Assembly: GCF_900095225.1 (NCBI RefSeq)
Contig: NZ_LT607414.1
Span: 651,927-715,926, forward strand
Direction of reading: 5' to 3'
Source of the DNA: Pseudomonas sp. UMAB-08
GTDB taxonomy: Bacteria > Pseudomonadota > Gammaproteobacteria > Pseudomonadales > Pseudomonadaceae
Length of the DNA: 64,000 bases
Of this stretch, positions 1-9,690 are shown in pieces. The first letter of the stretch is position 1, and every line of letters begins with the position of its first letter. The translations under genes and the position numbers were made by a program. The notes under the pieces were generated by a model. It did no database searches. It had not been told where the DNA came from and saw only the letters and a program-made list of their open reading frames with translations.

Positions 1-261
1 GGTCTTGAACTTCGATTTACCTTCGAAATTTTTCAGCCCGTACAACACCTTAAGCATCACTTCCTGACAGACATCGTCAGCATCGCGATCGTTCCCTAAA
101 TAACGTGCACACACGTTAAAAAGGGTCCTTTGGTAGCGCCGCATCAACTCTTCGTATGCGCGCGTCACATGAAACAGCTCGACGTGCGCCCGCGCCACCA
201 ACTCCTCATCGGAGAGCTCGCGGGGGTCGTAGCGCATGGACAGCGATTGGGGTTTATTCAA
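1..261 (-). CDS. sigX: ECF sigma factor SigX (N-terminal part, cut by window edge)
   Basis: Alternative sigma factor of the ECF group that in Pseudomonas controls oprF, cell-surface and fatty-acid genes. Only about the first 87 residues are in the window. They contain sigma region 2: the segments YEELMRRYQRTLFNVCARYL and DADDVCQEVMLKVL are typical region 2.1-2.4 sequence. The reading frame opens at a TTG (259-261) giving MNKPQSLSMRYDP, which fits the usual SigX N-terminus. An in-frame ATG at 235-237 (MRYDP) is the alternative start. The gene follows cmpX in the same direction, the known crfX-cmpX-sigX arrangement. The C-terminal region 4 lies outside the window. Confidence 0.93.
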   Translation of the reverse strand, partial: MNKPQSLSMRYDPRELSDEELVARAHVELFHVTRAYEELMRRYQRTLFNVCARYLGNDRDADDVCQEVMLKVLYGLKNFEGKSKFKT

Positions 262-291
262 AACAAGTCGTGCCGACAGTCAGGTCAATGT

Positions 292-326
292 CCGCCACTG
301 CCGATGTTTCCGGCAATTTGGTGGCG
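292..326. other. Nested inverted repeat between cmpX and sigX
   Basis: A 7-bp outer stem (CCGCCAC/GTGGCGG) encloses a 5-bp inner stem (TGCCG/CGGCA) with loop ATGTTTC and a small asymmetric bulge. It sits in the only gap between cmpX and sigX. There is no T-run on either side, so it is not a clear intrinsic terminator. It could be an mRNA processing or attenuation element that sets sigX level relative to cmpX. Confidence 0.45.
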
Positions 327-351
327 GCATACATTAGCAGGATTCGCCGGG

Positions 352-1176
352 TTAGCGGCTGCTCACTCGCTGTTCGAGGAGGATTCGGTTGGACAATGAC
401 ACCAACTCTCCCTCATCGGTCAGCAAGGTTGTTTTCACCGTGCCAATTTCTTCGATCTGCCCTTCGACCTCGCCCACACGCACTTGTTGCCCAACCTGAT
501 ACAACTCCCGCACATAAATTCCCGCCAGAATCTGTCCGGCGATTTCACGACTTCCCAGCCCCATTGCCAACGCAACGGCCAGACCAACGGTAATCAAACC
601 GATCACAATCACGTGATTAAGCAGGTCTGTTTTGACCTCTAACTGGCTGATTGCGACAGAAATACTAATGATAATGACCAGCCCTTGAGCGATGCGCCCA
701 AGGCCAGCGGAATAGTCGAGCCCTACGCCTTCCGCAGCGCCGCGCACCAGGCCATTGGCCAATTGCGCCAGCAGTACGCCCACAAGCAGCACCAATGCCG
801 CGCCAAACACCTTCGGCAGGTACAGGGCCAACATGTCGAGGGTCGCGGACACGCGCTCCAATCCGAGGGATTCAGCGGCCGACACCAGAAAAATCAGTAA
901 CACGAACCAATAGACGATTTTGCCGACCAGGGTCGAAATCGGTACCTGAACACCCGCCCGTGCAATCAACTTGGTCAACCCGGTGCCGCCCATCAGGCGA
1001 TCCAGACCCAGCTTGGCGAGCAATTTGGACAGCAGTGTGTCGAGTAATTTGGCAACGACAAAGCCCAGCAGCACCACAATGAGCGCGCCGAACAGGTTCG
1101 GAATGAAGTTTGCTACTTTGGTCCACAACACAGTCATTGCGGTCACAAGGCTCTGCGTCCAGAGATTCAATTCCAT
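352..1176 (-). CDS. cmpX: MscS-family mechanosensitive-channel-like membrane protein CmpX
   Basis: Inner-membrane protein of 274 residues related to small-conductance mechanosensitive channels. About five hydrophobic segments cover residues 15-200, for example FGALIVVLLGFVVAKL, KIVYWFVLLIFLVSAAESL and VIVIGLITVGLAVALAMGLG. A short C-terminal beta domain of MscS type follows (GQILAGIYVRELYQVGQQV, then EVEGQIEEIGTVKTT). The ATG at 1176 is preferred. A TTG six bases upstream also opens the frame but would overlap the crfX stop. The crfX stop (1179-1181) is only 2 bases before this start, so the two genes are translationally coupled. CmpX is linked to SigX activity in Pseudomonas by genetics; the biochemical link is not visible here. 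Confidence 0.92.
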   Translation of the reverse strand: MELNLWTQSLVTAMTVLWTKVANFIPNLFGALIVVLLGFVVAKLLDTLLSKLLAKLGLDRLMGGTGLTKLIARAGVQVPISTLVGKIVYWFVLLIFLVSAAESLGLERVSATLDMLALYLPKVFGAALVLLVGVLLAQLANGLVRGAAEGVGLDYSAGLGRIAQGLVIIISISVAISQLEVKTDLLNHVIVIGLITVGLAVALAMGLGSREIAGQILAGIYVRELYQVGQQVRVGEVEGQIEEIGTVKTTLLTDEGELVSLSNRILLEQRVSSR

Positions 1177-1178
1177 GT

Positions 1179-1427
1179 TCAATCAGCCTTATCAGCAGGG
1201 CGAGCAGAGGAAAGCGTGTTACGCGAAACAGGTGCTATATGCGCCGAACCGTTATTCAGGCCGATCATCAATGCTTGCGACCAGCGGCCGAGCAAGCTGA
1301 ACAAATCCCCCGCACCGACCTGGCGGTTGGCGGTTTTCAAAACACGGCCCAGGCAAGCATCGTCATCCCGACTGGAGGATGAAGAATTGAGCATGTCGCG
1401 CAGTGATTGTTCGAACGGATCGTGCAT
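1179..1427 (-). CDS. crfX: CrfX, small conserved protein of the cmpX-sigX operon
   Basis: Short soluble protein of 82 residues, beginning MHDPFEQSLRDMLNSSSSS, with a middle segment (CLGRVLKTANRQVGAGDL, then FSLLGRWSQALMIGLNNG) that is strongly conserved among Pseudomonas CrfX proteins. The ATG at 1427 is preceded by GAGG seven bases upstream, which argues against the longer frame starting MRLPMHDP. It lies directly upstream of cmpX with a 2-base gap. No catalytic motif or membrane segment is seen. Its molecular role is not established; the operon as a whole belongs to the cell-envelope stress response of SigX. Confidence 0.88.
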   Translation of the reverse strand: MHDPFEQSLRDMLNSSSSSRDDDACLGRVLKTANRQVGAGDLFSLLGRWSQALMIGLNNGSAHIAPVSRNTLSSARPADKAD

Positions 1428-1515
1428 AGGTAACCTCACGCAATGTCACTGAAAGACGCGACAAGAATCGACCGAGTCACAAATGAGCCTTTTGCCATCG
1501 AAAGAATCGGCCCAA

Positions 1516-2511
1516 TCAAACCCAACGTAAACGACGGAACAACCACCATTGGCCAACCGCCACGGCAGCCATTATCAAGCAAGCAATCAGAAACCCGTAA
1601 GGGCTGCCAGAACCCGGTATGCCCCCCACGTTGACACCCAGCAAACCGGTCAGGAAGCTCATCGGCAAGAAAATCCCGGTGATAATACCGAAGCGATACA
1701 TCACCCGATTCATCCCCTCGCGCATGCGCCGGTCCTCGGATTCAAGGACCAGACCGACACGCTCGCGGGTCAACTCCAGCTCTTCCAGGTAGCGGGTCAA
1801 GCTGTTGTTAAGTTCATTCCAGTAACTCGCATCGTCATCGGCAAACCAAGGCAATTTGTTGCGGGTCAATTGCGCGTAAATCTCGCGTTGCGGCGCCAAA
1901 AAACGGCGCAAACCGGCTGCACGTCGACGGATATGCAACATGTCGCCATGATCGGAAGCATACCGCTCGTCGGCATCTATCTTTTCTTCCTCTTCATCGA
2001 CCAGTTCCGTCAGTTCACCGACCAGTGTCTGGACCTTGTCAGTGAGGTATTGAGCGAGATAAAGGATCAATTCAGAGGCGGTTTTCGGACCATTGCCTTG
2101 ATTCAAGTGTTCGATCAGTTCATCGGTAGCACGCAAGGGACGCAAGCGCAGGGAGATCACCTGCTGCGCCGCGGCAAAAATGCGTACCGACACCATGTCC
2201 TCAGGCTCGGCACCAGGATTGAGGTTGACCCCGCGCAGAAACAGCAGCACCTCGGCATTTGGCAATGGCACCAAACGCGGCCGCGTGTTCTCTTCAAGCA
2301 GCAGATCACAGCTGAACTCGCTCAGCCCGCTGGAGGAGCGCAACCAGGTCTGGGTTTGCGGATGACCGCGATCCCAATGCAGCCAGACACTTTCGTCTGG
2401 CTGCAATTGAAGGTCATCCAGTTCGGTTCGAGCAATGAAACGCGCCCCGCCTTTACCATCCAGCACCAGGGCATGTACCAGCCCCCATTGCGCGTTTGCT
2501 TCGTCGAACAT
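1516..2511 (-). CDS. cmaX: CorA/ZntB-type divalent metal transporter CmaX
   Basis: Inner-membrane protein of the CorA metal ion transporter superfamily, 331 residues. A long cytoplasmic, charged, helical N-terminal domain (residues 1-265) precedes two C-terminal transmembrane helices (about 272-292 and 305-325). The pore motif after the first helix reads GVNVGGIPG rather than the GMN of CorA; GVN-x-GG is the ZntB-type signature, so zinc or a related cation may be the substrate rather than magnesium. It is upstream of crfX-cmpX-sigX in the same direction with an 88-base gap, and 12 bases downstream of rraA. The name follows this conserved position (cmaX-crfX-cmpX-sigX). Confidence 0.88.
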   Translation of the reverse strand: MFDEANAQWGLVHALVLDGKGGARFIARTELDDLQLQPDESVWLHWDRGHPQTQTWLRSSSGLSEFSCDLLLEENTRPRLVPLPNAEVLLFLRGVNLNPGAEPEDMVSVRIFAAAQQVISLRLRPLRATDELIEHLNQGNGPKTASELILYLAQYLTDKVQTLVGELTELVDEEEEKIDADERYASDHGDMLHIRRRAAGLRRFLAPQREIYAQLTRNKLPWFADDDASYWNELNNSLTRYLEELELTRERVGLVLESEDRRMREGMNRVMYRFGIITGIFLPMSFLTGLLGVNVGGIPGSGSPYGFLIACLIMAAVAVGQWWLFRRLRWV

Positions 2512-2523
2512 TCGGTGTCCTGT

Positions 2524-3012
2524 TTATTCCGGCATCTTCAAAGGGCTTGGGGAGATGATGACGCCATTATTGTCAGCGTATACGTACTCGCCCGGACGGA
2601 AGGTCACACCCGCGAATGTCACCGCCACGTTAAGGTCGCCGATACCGCGCTTGTCGGTTTTCATTGGGTGGCTGGCCAGTGCCTGCACGCCCAGATCGGT
2701 TTGCGCGATGACGTCGACGTCGCGGATGCAACCGTAAATCACCAGGCCTTCCCAGCCATTCCTTGAAGCTTTTTCGGCGAGCATGTCACCCAGCAACGCC
2801 TTGCGCAGCGAGCCTCCGCCGTCGACTACCAACACTTTGCCCTTGCCGTCGAGATCGACCTGTTCTTTGACCAACGAGTTGTCCTCGAAACACTTGATGG
2901 TGACGATTTCACCACCAAAGGAATCGCGGCCACCAAAATTGCTGAACATCGGCTCAACGACCTGCACCAGTTCCGGGTAGGCATCGCACAAATCGGGGGT
3001 GAGGTAATGCAT
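2524..3012 (-). CDS. rraA: RraA-family protein (ribonuclease E activity regulator / HMG aldolase fold)
   Basis: A 162-residue protein of the RraA/demethylmenaquinone methyltransferase-like family. It has the diagnostic N-terminus [20 protein letters not shown], the central [20 protein letters not shown], and [20 protein letters not shown] with the conserved G-x-x-R-D of the family. E. coli RraA inhibits RNase E; many relatives are 4-hydroxy-4-methyl-2-oxoglutarate aldolases, and the conserved D and R residues of the aldolase site are kept here. Length (161-163) matches the family. The ATG at 3012 has an upstream purine-rich GGAGTT stretch. The gene precedes cmaX by 12 bases, so co-transcription is likely. 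Confidence 0.9.
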   Translation of the reverse strand: MHYLTPDLCDAYPELVQVVEPMFSNFGGRDSFGGEIVTIKCFEDNSLVKEQVDLDGKGKVLVVDGGGSLRKALLGDMLAEKASRNGWEGLVIYGCIRDVDVIAQTDLGVQALASHPMKTDKRGIGDLNVAVTFAGVTFRPGEYVYADNNGVIISPSPLKMPE

Positions 3013-3140
3013 GGGTGAACTCCTATCATTAAAAAAAGAGGATCTCAGGTGTTACGAGCCATTCGACTGTTTCAAATCAATGGCTCTTTAGAAAAACGTC
3101 ATGCTGGCGCCTATGTTAAGCCGTGGGCACGCTGGCGCGG

Positions 3141-3440
3141 CTAGACATCGATACCCATTCGATCACCCTCATAGGCCAGGGTAAAAAATTTCAGACCCGG
3201 GCATGACGCCTGCAAGGGACGCCCGCTGGGCAATTGGAACTCAATGCCATGACGCTTGCATCGCAAGACCGTACCCACAAGAGTACCGCTGTGCAAGGGC
3301 GCGCCTTGATGTGGACAGCTATCTTCGAGCAGCAGCGGCTGGTTATCGACCACCATCAGCAACAGATCTCGCCCAGCGACCTTGAAGGTTCGCCGGTAGC
3401 CTTCATTCAAATTAATCAGACGCTCAAGTGGCACGAACAT
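3141..3440 (-). CDS. Rieske [2Fe-2S] ferredoxin-like protein
   Basis: Small protein of 99 residues made of one Rieske domain. The two cluster-binding loops are visible: C-P-H in EDSCPHQGAPLHSGTL and C-x2-H in VLRCKRHGIEFQLPSGR, about 17 residues apart, giving the Cys-His/Cys-His ligand set. No oxygenase catalytic domain, membrane anchor or signal peptide is present, so it is a soluble electron carrier or a regulatory [2Fe-2S] protein of unknown partner. It stands alone, 128 bases upstream of rraA. The 126 bases to the next gene contain no clear feature. Single-domain Rieske proteins of this size occur at this position in other pseudomonads. Confidence 0.85.
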   Translation of the reverse strand: MFVPLERLINLNEGYRRTFKVAGRDLLLMVVDNQPLLLEDSCPHQGAPLHSGTLVGTVLRCKRHGIEFQLPSGRPLQASCPGLKFFTLAYEGDRMGIDV

Positions 3441-3566
3441 AAATGCAGGCCCGGAAAGCGAAAGTGGCTGAAGCAGTTTAATGCGTCATAGCTTAGCCGC
3501 AACGCTACTTTAGCGAAACCGCCCGACCGCTCTGTCTCAGCGCTTCATCGCCAAACCGCGTAGTGG

Positions 3567-4532
3567 TTACTGCTCGGTCAGGAGCACCGATGGATCCCGC
3601 AACCAACTCGCTACCAACGGCCAGACTTGGGTTTGTGCGCCCCTGCTGACGAGCATTTCGACATGGCCAAAATCTTCGGTAAAGCCCTGATCACGACCGA
3701 GACAGAGAAACTGACGTCGCTCGGAACCGAACTGCTCATATAGCTTACGGCAAGCCCAGACCGGGTCTTGATCATCACCCGTGGCGGCAACCGCCAGCAC
3801 CGGCACTTGAACCTCGCTCAACCCCGCCCACCAATCTCGCTCGGCATCGCCGAAGCGGCGAAAAAGCCCATACCAGCGCATGCTTTCCAACGCCAACCCA
3901 ATAGGCTCGTCTTCGGGTCCTCGCTTCAGCCGCGAGCCGGAGATATGCCTGAAACGCTTGAGTAACAGGCGCCCGCCCCACTCAACTGGCGGGATCTTCA
4001 ACGGCCAATACGTACGACTGATCTGACTGCCGAACAGCGCAACCGAGGCCACGCCCTCCGCGTCAAGGTAATGCCCGCCAAGCGCGGCCGCGAGCGTGAT
4101 ACCGCCCAGCGAGTGGCCAATCCAGTGCGGGATCTGCCCGCTTTGCTCTCGCACAAAGGCGGCAATAGCCGGCAGGTCATAGCGCGCGTAATCGGCCACC
4201 CGGTTGTGCCGGTACGCTTGATTGCGCGAAGACAGGCCATGCCCGCGCATTTCTGGAATCCACACATCGAAGCCCGCGCGCGCCAGATACGCGCCCAGGC
4301 CAATGCCTTTGGGTGAATACCAGAAGCGGCGGTTGGAGAAGCTGCCGTGCAACAGGACCACCGGAATGCCGCGTGTATCGGGCTGTTCGGCCAGTCCGAG
4401 ACGGGTCACGGCCAGTTCGACACTGATGTCCGGGCTGTTGGCGGGTTTCAAACGGTACACGTCCTCGATCAGATCGCCACGGCGTTCGGCGCTGATCAAG
4501 GCCACAGGAAAGAGATTGCTGCTGCTTTGCAT
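3567..4532 (-). CDS. Alpha/beta hydrolase (lipase/esterase-like)
   Basis: A 321-residue alpha/beta-hydrolase-fold protein. The oxyanion-hole region VVLLHGSFSNRRFWYSPKG, the nucleophile elbow G-H-S-L-G in HWIGHSLGGITLAAALGG, a later acid (AVAATGDDQDPV) and a catalytic histidine (EDFGHVEML) are in the right order. No signal peptide is present, so it is cytoplasmic. The ATG at 4532 has AAGAG five bases upstream; a longer frame reaches 4625 but would overlap the ppsA terminator. It lies downstream of ppsA and behind its terminator, matching the conserved hydrolase next to ppsA in Pseudomonas. Substrate unknown. Confidence 0.85.
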   Translation of the reverse strand: MQSSSNLFPVALISAERRGDLIEDVYRLKPANSPDISVELAVTRLGLAEQPDTRGIPVVLLHGSFSNRRFWYSPKGIGLGAYLARAGFDVWIPEMRGHGLSSRNQAYRHNRVADYARYDLPAIAAFVREQSGQIPHWIGHSLGGITLAAALGGHYLDAEGVASVALFGSQISRTYWPLKIPPVEWGGRLLLKRFRHISGSRLKRGPEDEPIGLALESMRWYGLFRRFGDAERDWWAGLSEVQVPVLAVAATGDDQDPVWACRKLYEQFGSERRQFLCLGRDQGFTEDFGHVEMLVSRGAQTQVWPLVASWLRDPSVLLTEQ

Positions 4533-4545
4533 ATTGCTCTTGCAC

Positions 4546-4576
4546 AAAAAAGGCGGTTTCTTTGAGAAAACCGCCC
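4546..4576 (-). terminator. Rho-independent terminator downstream of ppsA
   Basis: On the minus strand an 8-bp stem GGCGGTTT/AAACCGCC with an 8-base loop is followed by a run of six T. It ends ppsA transcription and lies just upstream of the hydrolase start codon, so the hydrolase must have its own promoter or depend on readthrough. Confidence 0.85.
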
Positions 4577-4589
4577 AAGAAAACGCGAC

Positions 4590-4623
4590 GAAGCGCCGAC
4601 CTGCCAAAGCAGGCCGACGCTTC
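4590..4623. other. Second imperfect hairpin after ppsA
   Basis: GAAGCG/CGCTTC and CCTGC/GCAGG arms separated by an unpaired CCGA on each side enclose a CAAA loop. It lies between the ppsA stop and the terminator at 4546-4576 and probably forms part of the ppsA 3' end. Confidence 0.5.
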
Positions 4624-4633
4624 ACTCATCACA

Positions 4634-7009
4634 TCAGACCGGTGCCTGAGCTTCAGCCAGGAAGAACCAGGTTTCCAGCACGGAGTCAGGGTTCAACGAA
4701 ACACTTTCGATGCCCTGCTCCATCAGCCACTTGGCCAGATCAGGGTGATCCGAAGGACCCTGACCGCAAATACCGATGTACTTGCCAGCCTTGTTGCACG
4801 CCTGAATGGCGTTCGACAGGAGCTTTTTGACCGCAGGGTTACGCTCGTCGAACAGGTGAGCAATGATCCCTGAGTCGCGATCCAGGCCCAGGGTCAGCTG
4901 AGTCAGGTCGTTGGAACCAATCGAGAAGCCGTCGAAGAATTCAAGGAACTCCTCGGCCAGGATCGCGTTGGAAGGCAACTCGCACATCATGATGATGCGT
5001 AAACCGTTCTCGCCACGGACCAGACCGTTAGCCGCGAGCAGATCGATGACCTGACTGGCTTCGCCCAAGGTGCGCACGAACGGCACCATGATTTCGACGT
5101 TGGTCAGGCCCATCTCATTGCGCACGCGCTTGAGGGCGCGGCATTCGAGCTCGAAACAGTCACGGAAGTTTTCGCTGATGTAACGCGAAGCGCCGCGGAA
5201 GCCCAGCATCGGGTTCTCTTCTTCCGGCTCGTACAGCTTGCCGCCGATCAGGTTGGCGTATTCGTTGGACTTGAAGTCCGACAGGCGCACGATGACTTTT
5301 TTCGGCGTGAACGCCGCTGCCAGAGTACTGATACCTTCAACCAGTTTCTCGACGTAGAAGCCGACCGGGTCGTCGTAGCCAGCGATGCGCTTGTCGACGC
5401 TGGCTTTAATATCTTGCGGCAGACCGGCGTAGTTAAGCAGCGCCTTGGGGTGCACGCCGATCATCCGGTTGATGATGAACTCCAGACGCGCCAGGCCGAC
5501 ACCGGCATTGGGCAACTGGGCAAAATCGAACGCGCGATCAGGGTTACCGACGTTCATCATGATCTTGAACGGCAGATCAGGCATGGCATCGACCGAGTTC
5601 TTCTTGATGTCGAAGCCCAGTTCGCCCTGGAAAATGTAGCCGGTATCGCCTTCAGCGCAGGAAACGGTCACGCCCTGCCCTTCTTGCAACACTTCGGTGG
5701 CGTTGCCGCAACCGACCACGGCCGGGATACCCAGTTCGCGAGCGATGATCGCCGCGTGACAGGTACGTCCACCACGGTTAGTGACGATGGCGCTGGCGCG
5801 CTTCATCACCGGCTCCCAGTCCGGGTCGGTCATGTCGGAGACCAACACATCGCCCGGCTGCACTTTGTCCATCTCGGATACATCTTTGATGATCCGTACT
5901 TTGCCAGCGCCGATGCGCTGACCGATAGCGCGACCTTCCACCAGCACAGTGCCGGTTTCCTTGAGCAGGTAGCGTTCCATGACGTTGGACGACGTACGGC
6001 TTTTCACGGTTTCAGGGCGGGCCTGAACGATGTAAAGCTTGCCATCATCGCCGTCTTTGGCCCACTCGATGTCCATCGGGCACTTGTAGTGCTGCTCGAT
6101 GATCATCGCCTGCTTGGCCAGCTCGTTGACTTCGGCGTCGGTCAGGCAGAAGCGCGCACGATCAGCCGGCTCTACGTCGATAACCTTGACCGATTTGCCA
6201 GCCTTGGCTTCGTCGCCGTAAATCATTTTGATGGCTTTGCTGCCCAGGTTGCGGCGCAGAATCGCTGGGCGACCGGCTGCAAGGGTGTTTTTGTGGACGT
6301 AAAACTCGTCAGGGTTGACCGCGCCCTGAACCACGGTTTCACCCAGGCCATAAGCGCCGGTGATAAACACCACGTCACGGAAACCGGATTCGGTATCCAG
6401 CGTGAACATCACGCCAGCAGTGCCGGTTTCCGAGCGAACCATGCGCTGCACGCCTGCAGACAGAGCGACCAGTTTGTGATCGAAGCCCTGGTGCACACGA
6501 TAGGAAATAGCGCGGTCATTGAACAGCGAGGCGAACACTTCCTTTGCAGCGCGGATGACGTTTTCGACGCCGCGAATATTAAGGAAGGTTTCTTGCTGAC
6601 CGGCGAACGATGCGTCGGGCAAATCTTCAGCGGTGGCCGAAGAACGCACGGCAACAGCCAGATTCGGGTTGCCGGCCGACAGCTCAGCGAACGCCGTACG
6701 AATTTCAGCGTTGAGTTTCTCGGGAAACTCGGCCTCCATGATCCAGGCGCGGATTTGCGCACCCGTCTTGGCCAGCGCGTTGACATCATCGACGTCAAGC
6801 GCATCAAGGGCGGCATGGATCTGATCGTTCAAACCGCTCAACTCAAGAAAATCACGATACGCTTGAGCCGTAGTGGCAAAGCCACCGGGGACCGAAACAC
6901 CGGCGCCCGCGAGGTTACTGATCATCTCGCCGAGGGATGCGTTCTTGCCCCCCACGTGCTCCACATCATGGACGCCGAGCTTATCGAGGGAAACTACGTA
7001 CTCTACCAA
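4634..7009 (-). CDS. ppsA: Phosphoenolpyruvate synthase
   Basis: Catalyses ATP + pyruvate + H2O to PEP + AMP + Pi, the entry to gluconeogenesis from C3 compounds. It has 791 residues, the usual length. Domains in order: N-terminal ATP-grasp/pyruvate-phosphate dikinase domain (about 15-345, with [12 protein letters not shown] and [20 protein letters not shown]), the mobile phosphohistidine domain with [17 protein letters not shown] (catalytic His at residue 418), and the C-terminal PEP-binding TIM barrel ([18 protein letters not shown], with [10 protein letters not shown] containing the conserved cysteine). It is divergent from ppsR, which encodes its regulatory kinase/pyrophosphorylase. Confidence 0.98.
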   Translation of the reverse strand: MVEYVVSLDKLGVHDVEHVGGKNASLGEMISNLAGAGVSVPGGFATTAQAYRDFLELSGLNDQIHAALDALDVDDVNALAKTGAQIRAWIMEAEFPEKLNAEIRTAFAELSAGNPNLAVAVRSSATAEDLPDASFAGQQETFLNIRGVENVIRAAKEVFASLFNDRAISYRVHQGFDHKLVALSAGVQRMVRSETGTAGVMFTLDTESGFRDVVFITGAYGLGETVVQGAVNPDEFYVHKNTLAAGRPAILRRNLGSKAIKMIYGDEAKAGKSVKVIDVEPADRARFCLTDAEVNELAKQAMIIEQHYKCPMDIEWAKDGDDGKLYIVQARPETVKSRTSSNVMERYLLKETGTVLVEGRAIGQRIGAGKVRIIKDVSEMDKVQPGDVLVSDMTDPDWEPVMKRASAIVTNRGGRTCHAAIIARELGIPAVVGCGNATEVLQEGQGVTVSCAEGDTGYIFQGELGFDIKKNSVDAMPDLPFKIMMNVGNPDRAFDFAQLPNAGVGLARLEFIINRMIGVHPKALLNYAGLPQDIKASVDKRIAGYDDPVGFYVEKLVEGISTLAAAFTPKKVIVRLSDFKSNEYANLIGGKLYEPEEENPMLGFRGASRYISENFRDCFELECRALKRVRNEMGLTNVEIMVPFVRTLGEASQVIDLLAANGLVRGENGLRIIMMCELPSNAILAEEFLEFFDGFSIGSNDLTQLTLGLDRDSGIIAHLFDERNPAVKKLLSNAIQACNKAGKYIGICGQGPSDHPDLAKWLMEQGIESVSLNPDSVLETWFFLAEAQAPV

Positions 7010-7186
7010 GGTGATCTCTCCACTAACTGTGTTGGGAAAAGCTCAGGGCGCTGAAACATCTATTAAGAGCGGTTCCGAGCGTTTGTGGCCTGGACCTGGA
7101 AAATAAGTGAGAATGCTGGCCATCAAGGTCCGCAAGCGGGCCTATCATATCCAAGATTCGTCACCAGCTTAAGGCCCATGGCGCAA

Positions 7187-8005
7187 ATGAAACGATCTGC
7201 TTTCTTCATCTCCGACGGCACTGGCATCACAGCCGAGACACTCGGCCAAAGCCTGTTAGCGCAGTTCGAAAACATTACGTTCAATAAGTTCACGCGACCG
7301 TACATCGATAACGTGGAAAAGGCGCGCGCCATGGTACAACAAATCAACAGCGCCGCCGATAAGGACGAACTACGACCGATCATTTTCGACACCATCGTCA
7401 ACCAGGAAATTCGCGAAATCCTGGCGACCTCAAACGGCTTCATGATCGATATCTTCTCAACCTTTCTCGCCCCGCTGGAGCTGGAGCTTAGTTCACACTC
7501 CTCGTATTCAGTAGGTAAATCCCACTCTATCGGGCACAACTCCAACTACATGGAGCGGATCGAGGCGGTTAACTTCGCACTCGACAATGACGACGGCGCG
7601 CGTACGCACTACTACGACAAAGCCGATCTGATCCTGGTGGGTGTCTCGCGCTGTGGCAAGACGCCAACTTGTCTATACATGGCCATGCAATTCGGCATTC
7701 GTGCGGCCAACTACCCGCTCACCGAAGACGACATGGAGCGTTTGCAATTGCCGGCTGCGCTCAAGCAGCATCGAAACAAACTGTTCGGCCTGACCATTGA
7801 CCCGGACCGACTGACGGCGATTCGCAACGAACGCAAACCCAATAGCCGCTACTCCAGCTATGCCCAATGCGAGTTCGAAGTCCGCGAAGTAGAAAGCCTC
7901 TTCCGCCGCGAAAACATCCCGCACATCAACTCCACGCACTTTTCGGTTGAAGAGATCTCAGCGAAAATCCTCGTAGAAAAAGGCGTCGAGCGACGGTTCA
8001 AATAA
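7187..8005 (+). CDS. ppsR: PEP synthase regulatory protein (bifunctional kinase/pyrophosphorylase)
   Basis: DUF299-family protein of 272 residues that phosphorylates PEP synthase with ADP and removes the phosphate with Pi. Visible signatures are the N-terminus [19 protein letters not shown], the P-loop-like [18 protein letters not shown], and the conserved [13 protein letters not shown] and [16 protein letters not shown]. The ATG at 7187 gives the usual family length ([11 protein letters not shown]). An ATG at 7178 adds three residues, and the AAGG at 7171-7174 does not clearly choose between them. It is divergent from ppsA over a shared promoter region of about 180 bases, an arrangement conserved in proteobacteria. 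Confidence 0.96.
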   Translation: MKRSAFFISDGTGITAETLGQSLLAQFENITFNKFTRPYIDNVEKARAMVQQINSAADKDELRPIIFDTIVNQEIREILATSNGFMIDIFSTFLAPLELELSSHSSYSVGKSHSIGHNSNYMERIEAVNFALDNDDGARTHYYDKADLILVGVSRCGKTPTCLYMAMQFGIRAANYPLTEDDMERLQLPAALKQHRNKLFGLTIDPDRLTAIRNERKPNSRYSSYAQCEFEVREVESLFRRENIPHINSTHFSVEEISAKILVEKGVERRFK

Positions 8006-8043
8006 CAGGCCCATAGCGCCAGGCGGTCTCCTGTGGGATACCG

Positions 8044-9528
8044 CTAGATCACGAACAAATCAACAAACCGGTTAACGGACGTAGCCTCCAGCTTTGCCTG
8101 ATCCTTGCACAGGGCGAAAATTTCACTGGTGCGCTGGGCGGTGAATTTGGTTGCCAGGTTGGCCTTGAACTTGTCCTCGAGCAACGGAATACCTTCGACG
8201 CGACGACGACGGTGACCAATCGGGTACTCGACCACAACCTGCTCAGTGCTGGAACCGTCCGTGAAGAACACTTGAATCGCATTGGCGATGGAGCGTTTGT
8301 CAGCCTCCAGGTATTCACGGGTATAGCGTGCATCTTCCACAATCACCATCTTCTCGCGCAGCTCGTCGATGATCGGATGAGCGGCGTGGAAGTCGTCTTC
8401 GTACTGCTCGGCAACCAGGTTGCCAAACGCCAGCGGCACCGCCGTCATGCATTGAATGCAGTGATCGCGATCTGCCGCGTTAGCCAGTTTGCCTTGCTTG
8501 GAAATGATCCGGATAGCCGACTCGTGGGTCGTGATGACGATTTTCTCTATCTCGTGCAGACGATCCTTGACCTGCGGATGCAGGGTTACAGCGGCTTCAC
8601 ACGCAGTTTGCGCGTGGAACTCGGCAGGGAAGCTGATTTTGAACAGCACGTTTTCCATCACGTAAGTGCCGTATGGCTGGGACAAGGCGAATTCGCGCTT
8701 GCCCTCTGGCTTGAGCGCCAGGTCCTTGTTGGTGTGACTGAACAACACATCGTAGAAGCCCCACTGCGGCGCACTCAGCACCCCGGGAATACCCATCTCG
8801 CCGCGCATGGCGATATCGGCCAGACGCACGCCACGACTTGAGGCATCCCCCGCCGCCCAGGACTTACGAGAGCCTGCGTTAGGTGCGTGACGATACGTGC
8901 GCAGCGCCTGACCATCAACGAACGCATGGGACAGCGCGGCCAGCACCTGCTCGCGATTTGCGCCCATCAGCTTGGCGGTGACGGCAGTCGACGCCACTTT
9001 CACCAACAACACGTGGTCAAGACCGACGCGATTGAAAGAGTTCTCCAGCGCAATAACACCCTGGATTTCATGAGCCATGATCATCGCTTCAAGCACTGCT
9101 CGCACGGTCAATGGAGCATCGCCGCTGGCAACGCGCTTTTGCGACAGATGGTCCGCCACGGCGAGAATGCCGCCGAGATTATCAGACGGGTGCCCCCATT
9201 CAGCTGCCAGCCAGGTGTCGTTGTAATCAAGCCAGCGCACGATGCAACCAATGTCCCAAGCCGCTTTTACCGGGTCCAGACTGAAACGGGTACCCGGAAC
9301 ACGCGCACCGAACGGCACTACAGTCCCCTCGACGATTGGGCCAAGGTGCTTGGTGCACTCAGGGAATCGCAGCGCCAACAGGCCACAGCCCAAGGTATCC
9401 ATCAGGCAGTTGCGCGCAGTGTCCAGCGCTTCTCTGGACTCAATCTTGAAGTTCAGAACGTAGTCCGCGATATCTTGCAAGACCTTGTCGTAGTCCGGGC
9501 GATTGTTCAGATCAACGTTGGCACTCAT
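8044..9528 (-). CDS. prpD: 2-Methylcitrate dehydratase PrpD
   Basis: MmgE/PrpD-family enzyme of the methylcitrate cycle that dehydrates 2-methylcitrate during propionate catabolism. It has 494 residues, full family length. Recognisable parts are the N-terminal [20 protein letters not shown], the central [20 protein letters not shown] followed by [20 protein letters not shown], and the C-terminal small domain containing [19 protein letters not shown]. It is alone: no prpB, prpC, acnD or prpF is next to it, and its upstream region carries a GntR-type operator and promoter. It converges on ppsR with a 38-base gap. The other cycle enzymes are presumably encoded elsewhere. Confidence 0.96.
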   Translation of the reverse strand: MSANVDLNNRPDYDKVLQDIADYVLNFKIESREALDTARNCLMDTLGCGLLALRFPECTKHLGPIVEGTVVPFGARVPGTRFSLDPVKAAWDIGCIVRWLDYNDTWLAAEWGHPSDNLGGILAVADHLSQKRVASGDAPLTVRAVLEAMIMAHEIQGVIALENSFNRVGLDHVLLVKVASTAVTAKLMGANREQVLAALSHAFVDGQALRTYRHAPNAGSRKSWAAGDASSRGVRLADIAMRGEMGIPGVLSAPQWGFYDVLFSHTNKDLALKPEGKREFALSQPYGTYVMENVLFKISFPAEFHAQTACEAAVTLHPQVKDRLHEIEKIVITTHESAIRIISKQGKLANAADRDHCIQCMTAVPLAFGNLVAEQYEDDFHAAHPIIDELREKMVIVEDARYTREYLEADKRSIANAIQVFFTDGSSTEQVVVEYPIGHRRRRVEGIPLLEDKFKANLATKFTAQRTSEIFALCKDQAKLEATSVNRFVDLFVI

Positions 9529-9564
9529 GGTGTTTTCGACGCTCTCTATAAATAGGAGGATTGA

Positions 9565-9654
9565 TTAACGCTGCTCAACAGGTACAAAACGGCGCTGCAC
9601 GACGGCCCACTGAATAGGTCGCAACACGCTCTCGGGCAGGGTCTCGCAATCGTC
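9565..9654 (-). other. Short open segment in the prpD leader, possible gene remnant
   Basis: Between the prpD promoter and its start codon, 29 codons run open between a TGA and a TAA, reading DDCETLPESVLRPIQWAVVQ and then RRFVPVEQR. Codon choice looks like real coding sequence. There is no start codon in the open stretch; just upstream, in frame, a GTG opens a ten-codon stretch ending at the TGA. It may be the tail of a gene once placed before prpD, or a chance open frame. I do not recognise the protein. Confidence 0.3.
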
Positions 9655-9690
9655 TCACGCGAGACTCGCCGCATCGATCAAAATCACTAC

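Noticed and set aside
1549..2766. Long open frame (405 codons) on the plus strand over cmaX and rraA
   Set aside because: It is antisense to two conserved genes and its translation has no family-like motifs.
5414..7054. Open frame of 546 codons on the plus strand
   Set aside because: It is the complement of ppsA; high GC at third positions removes stops in this frame. The protein has no recognisable domain.
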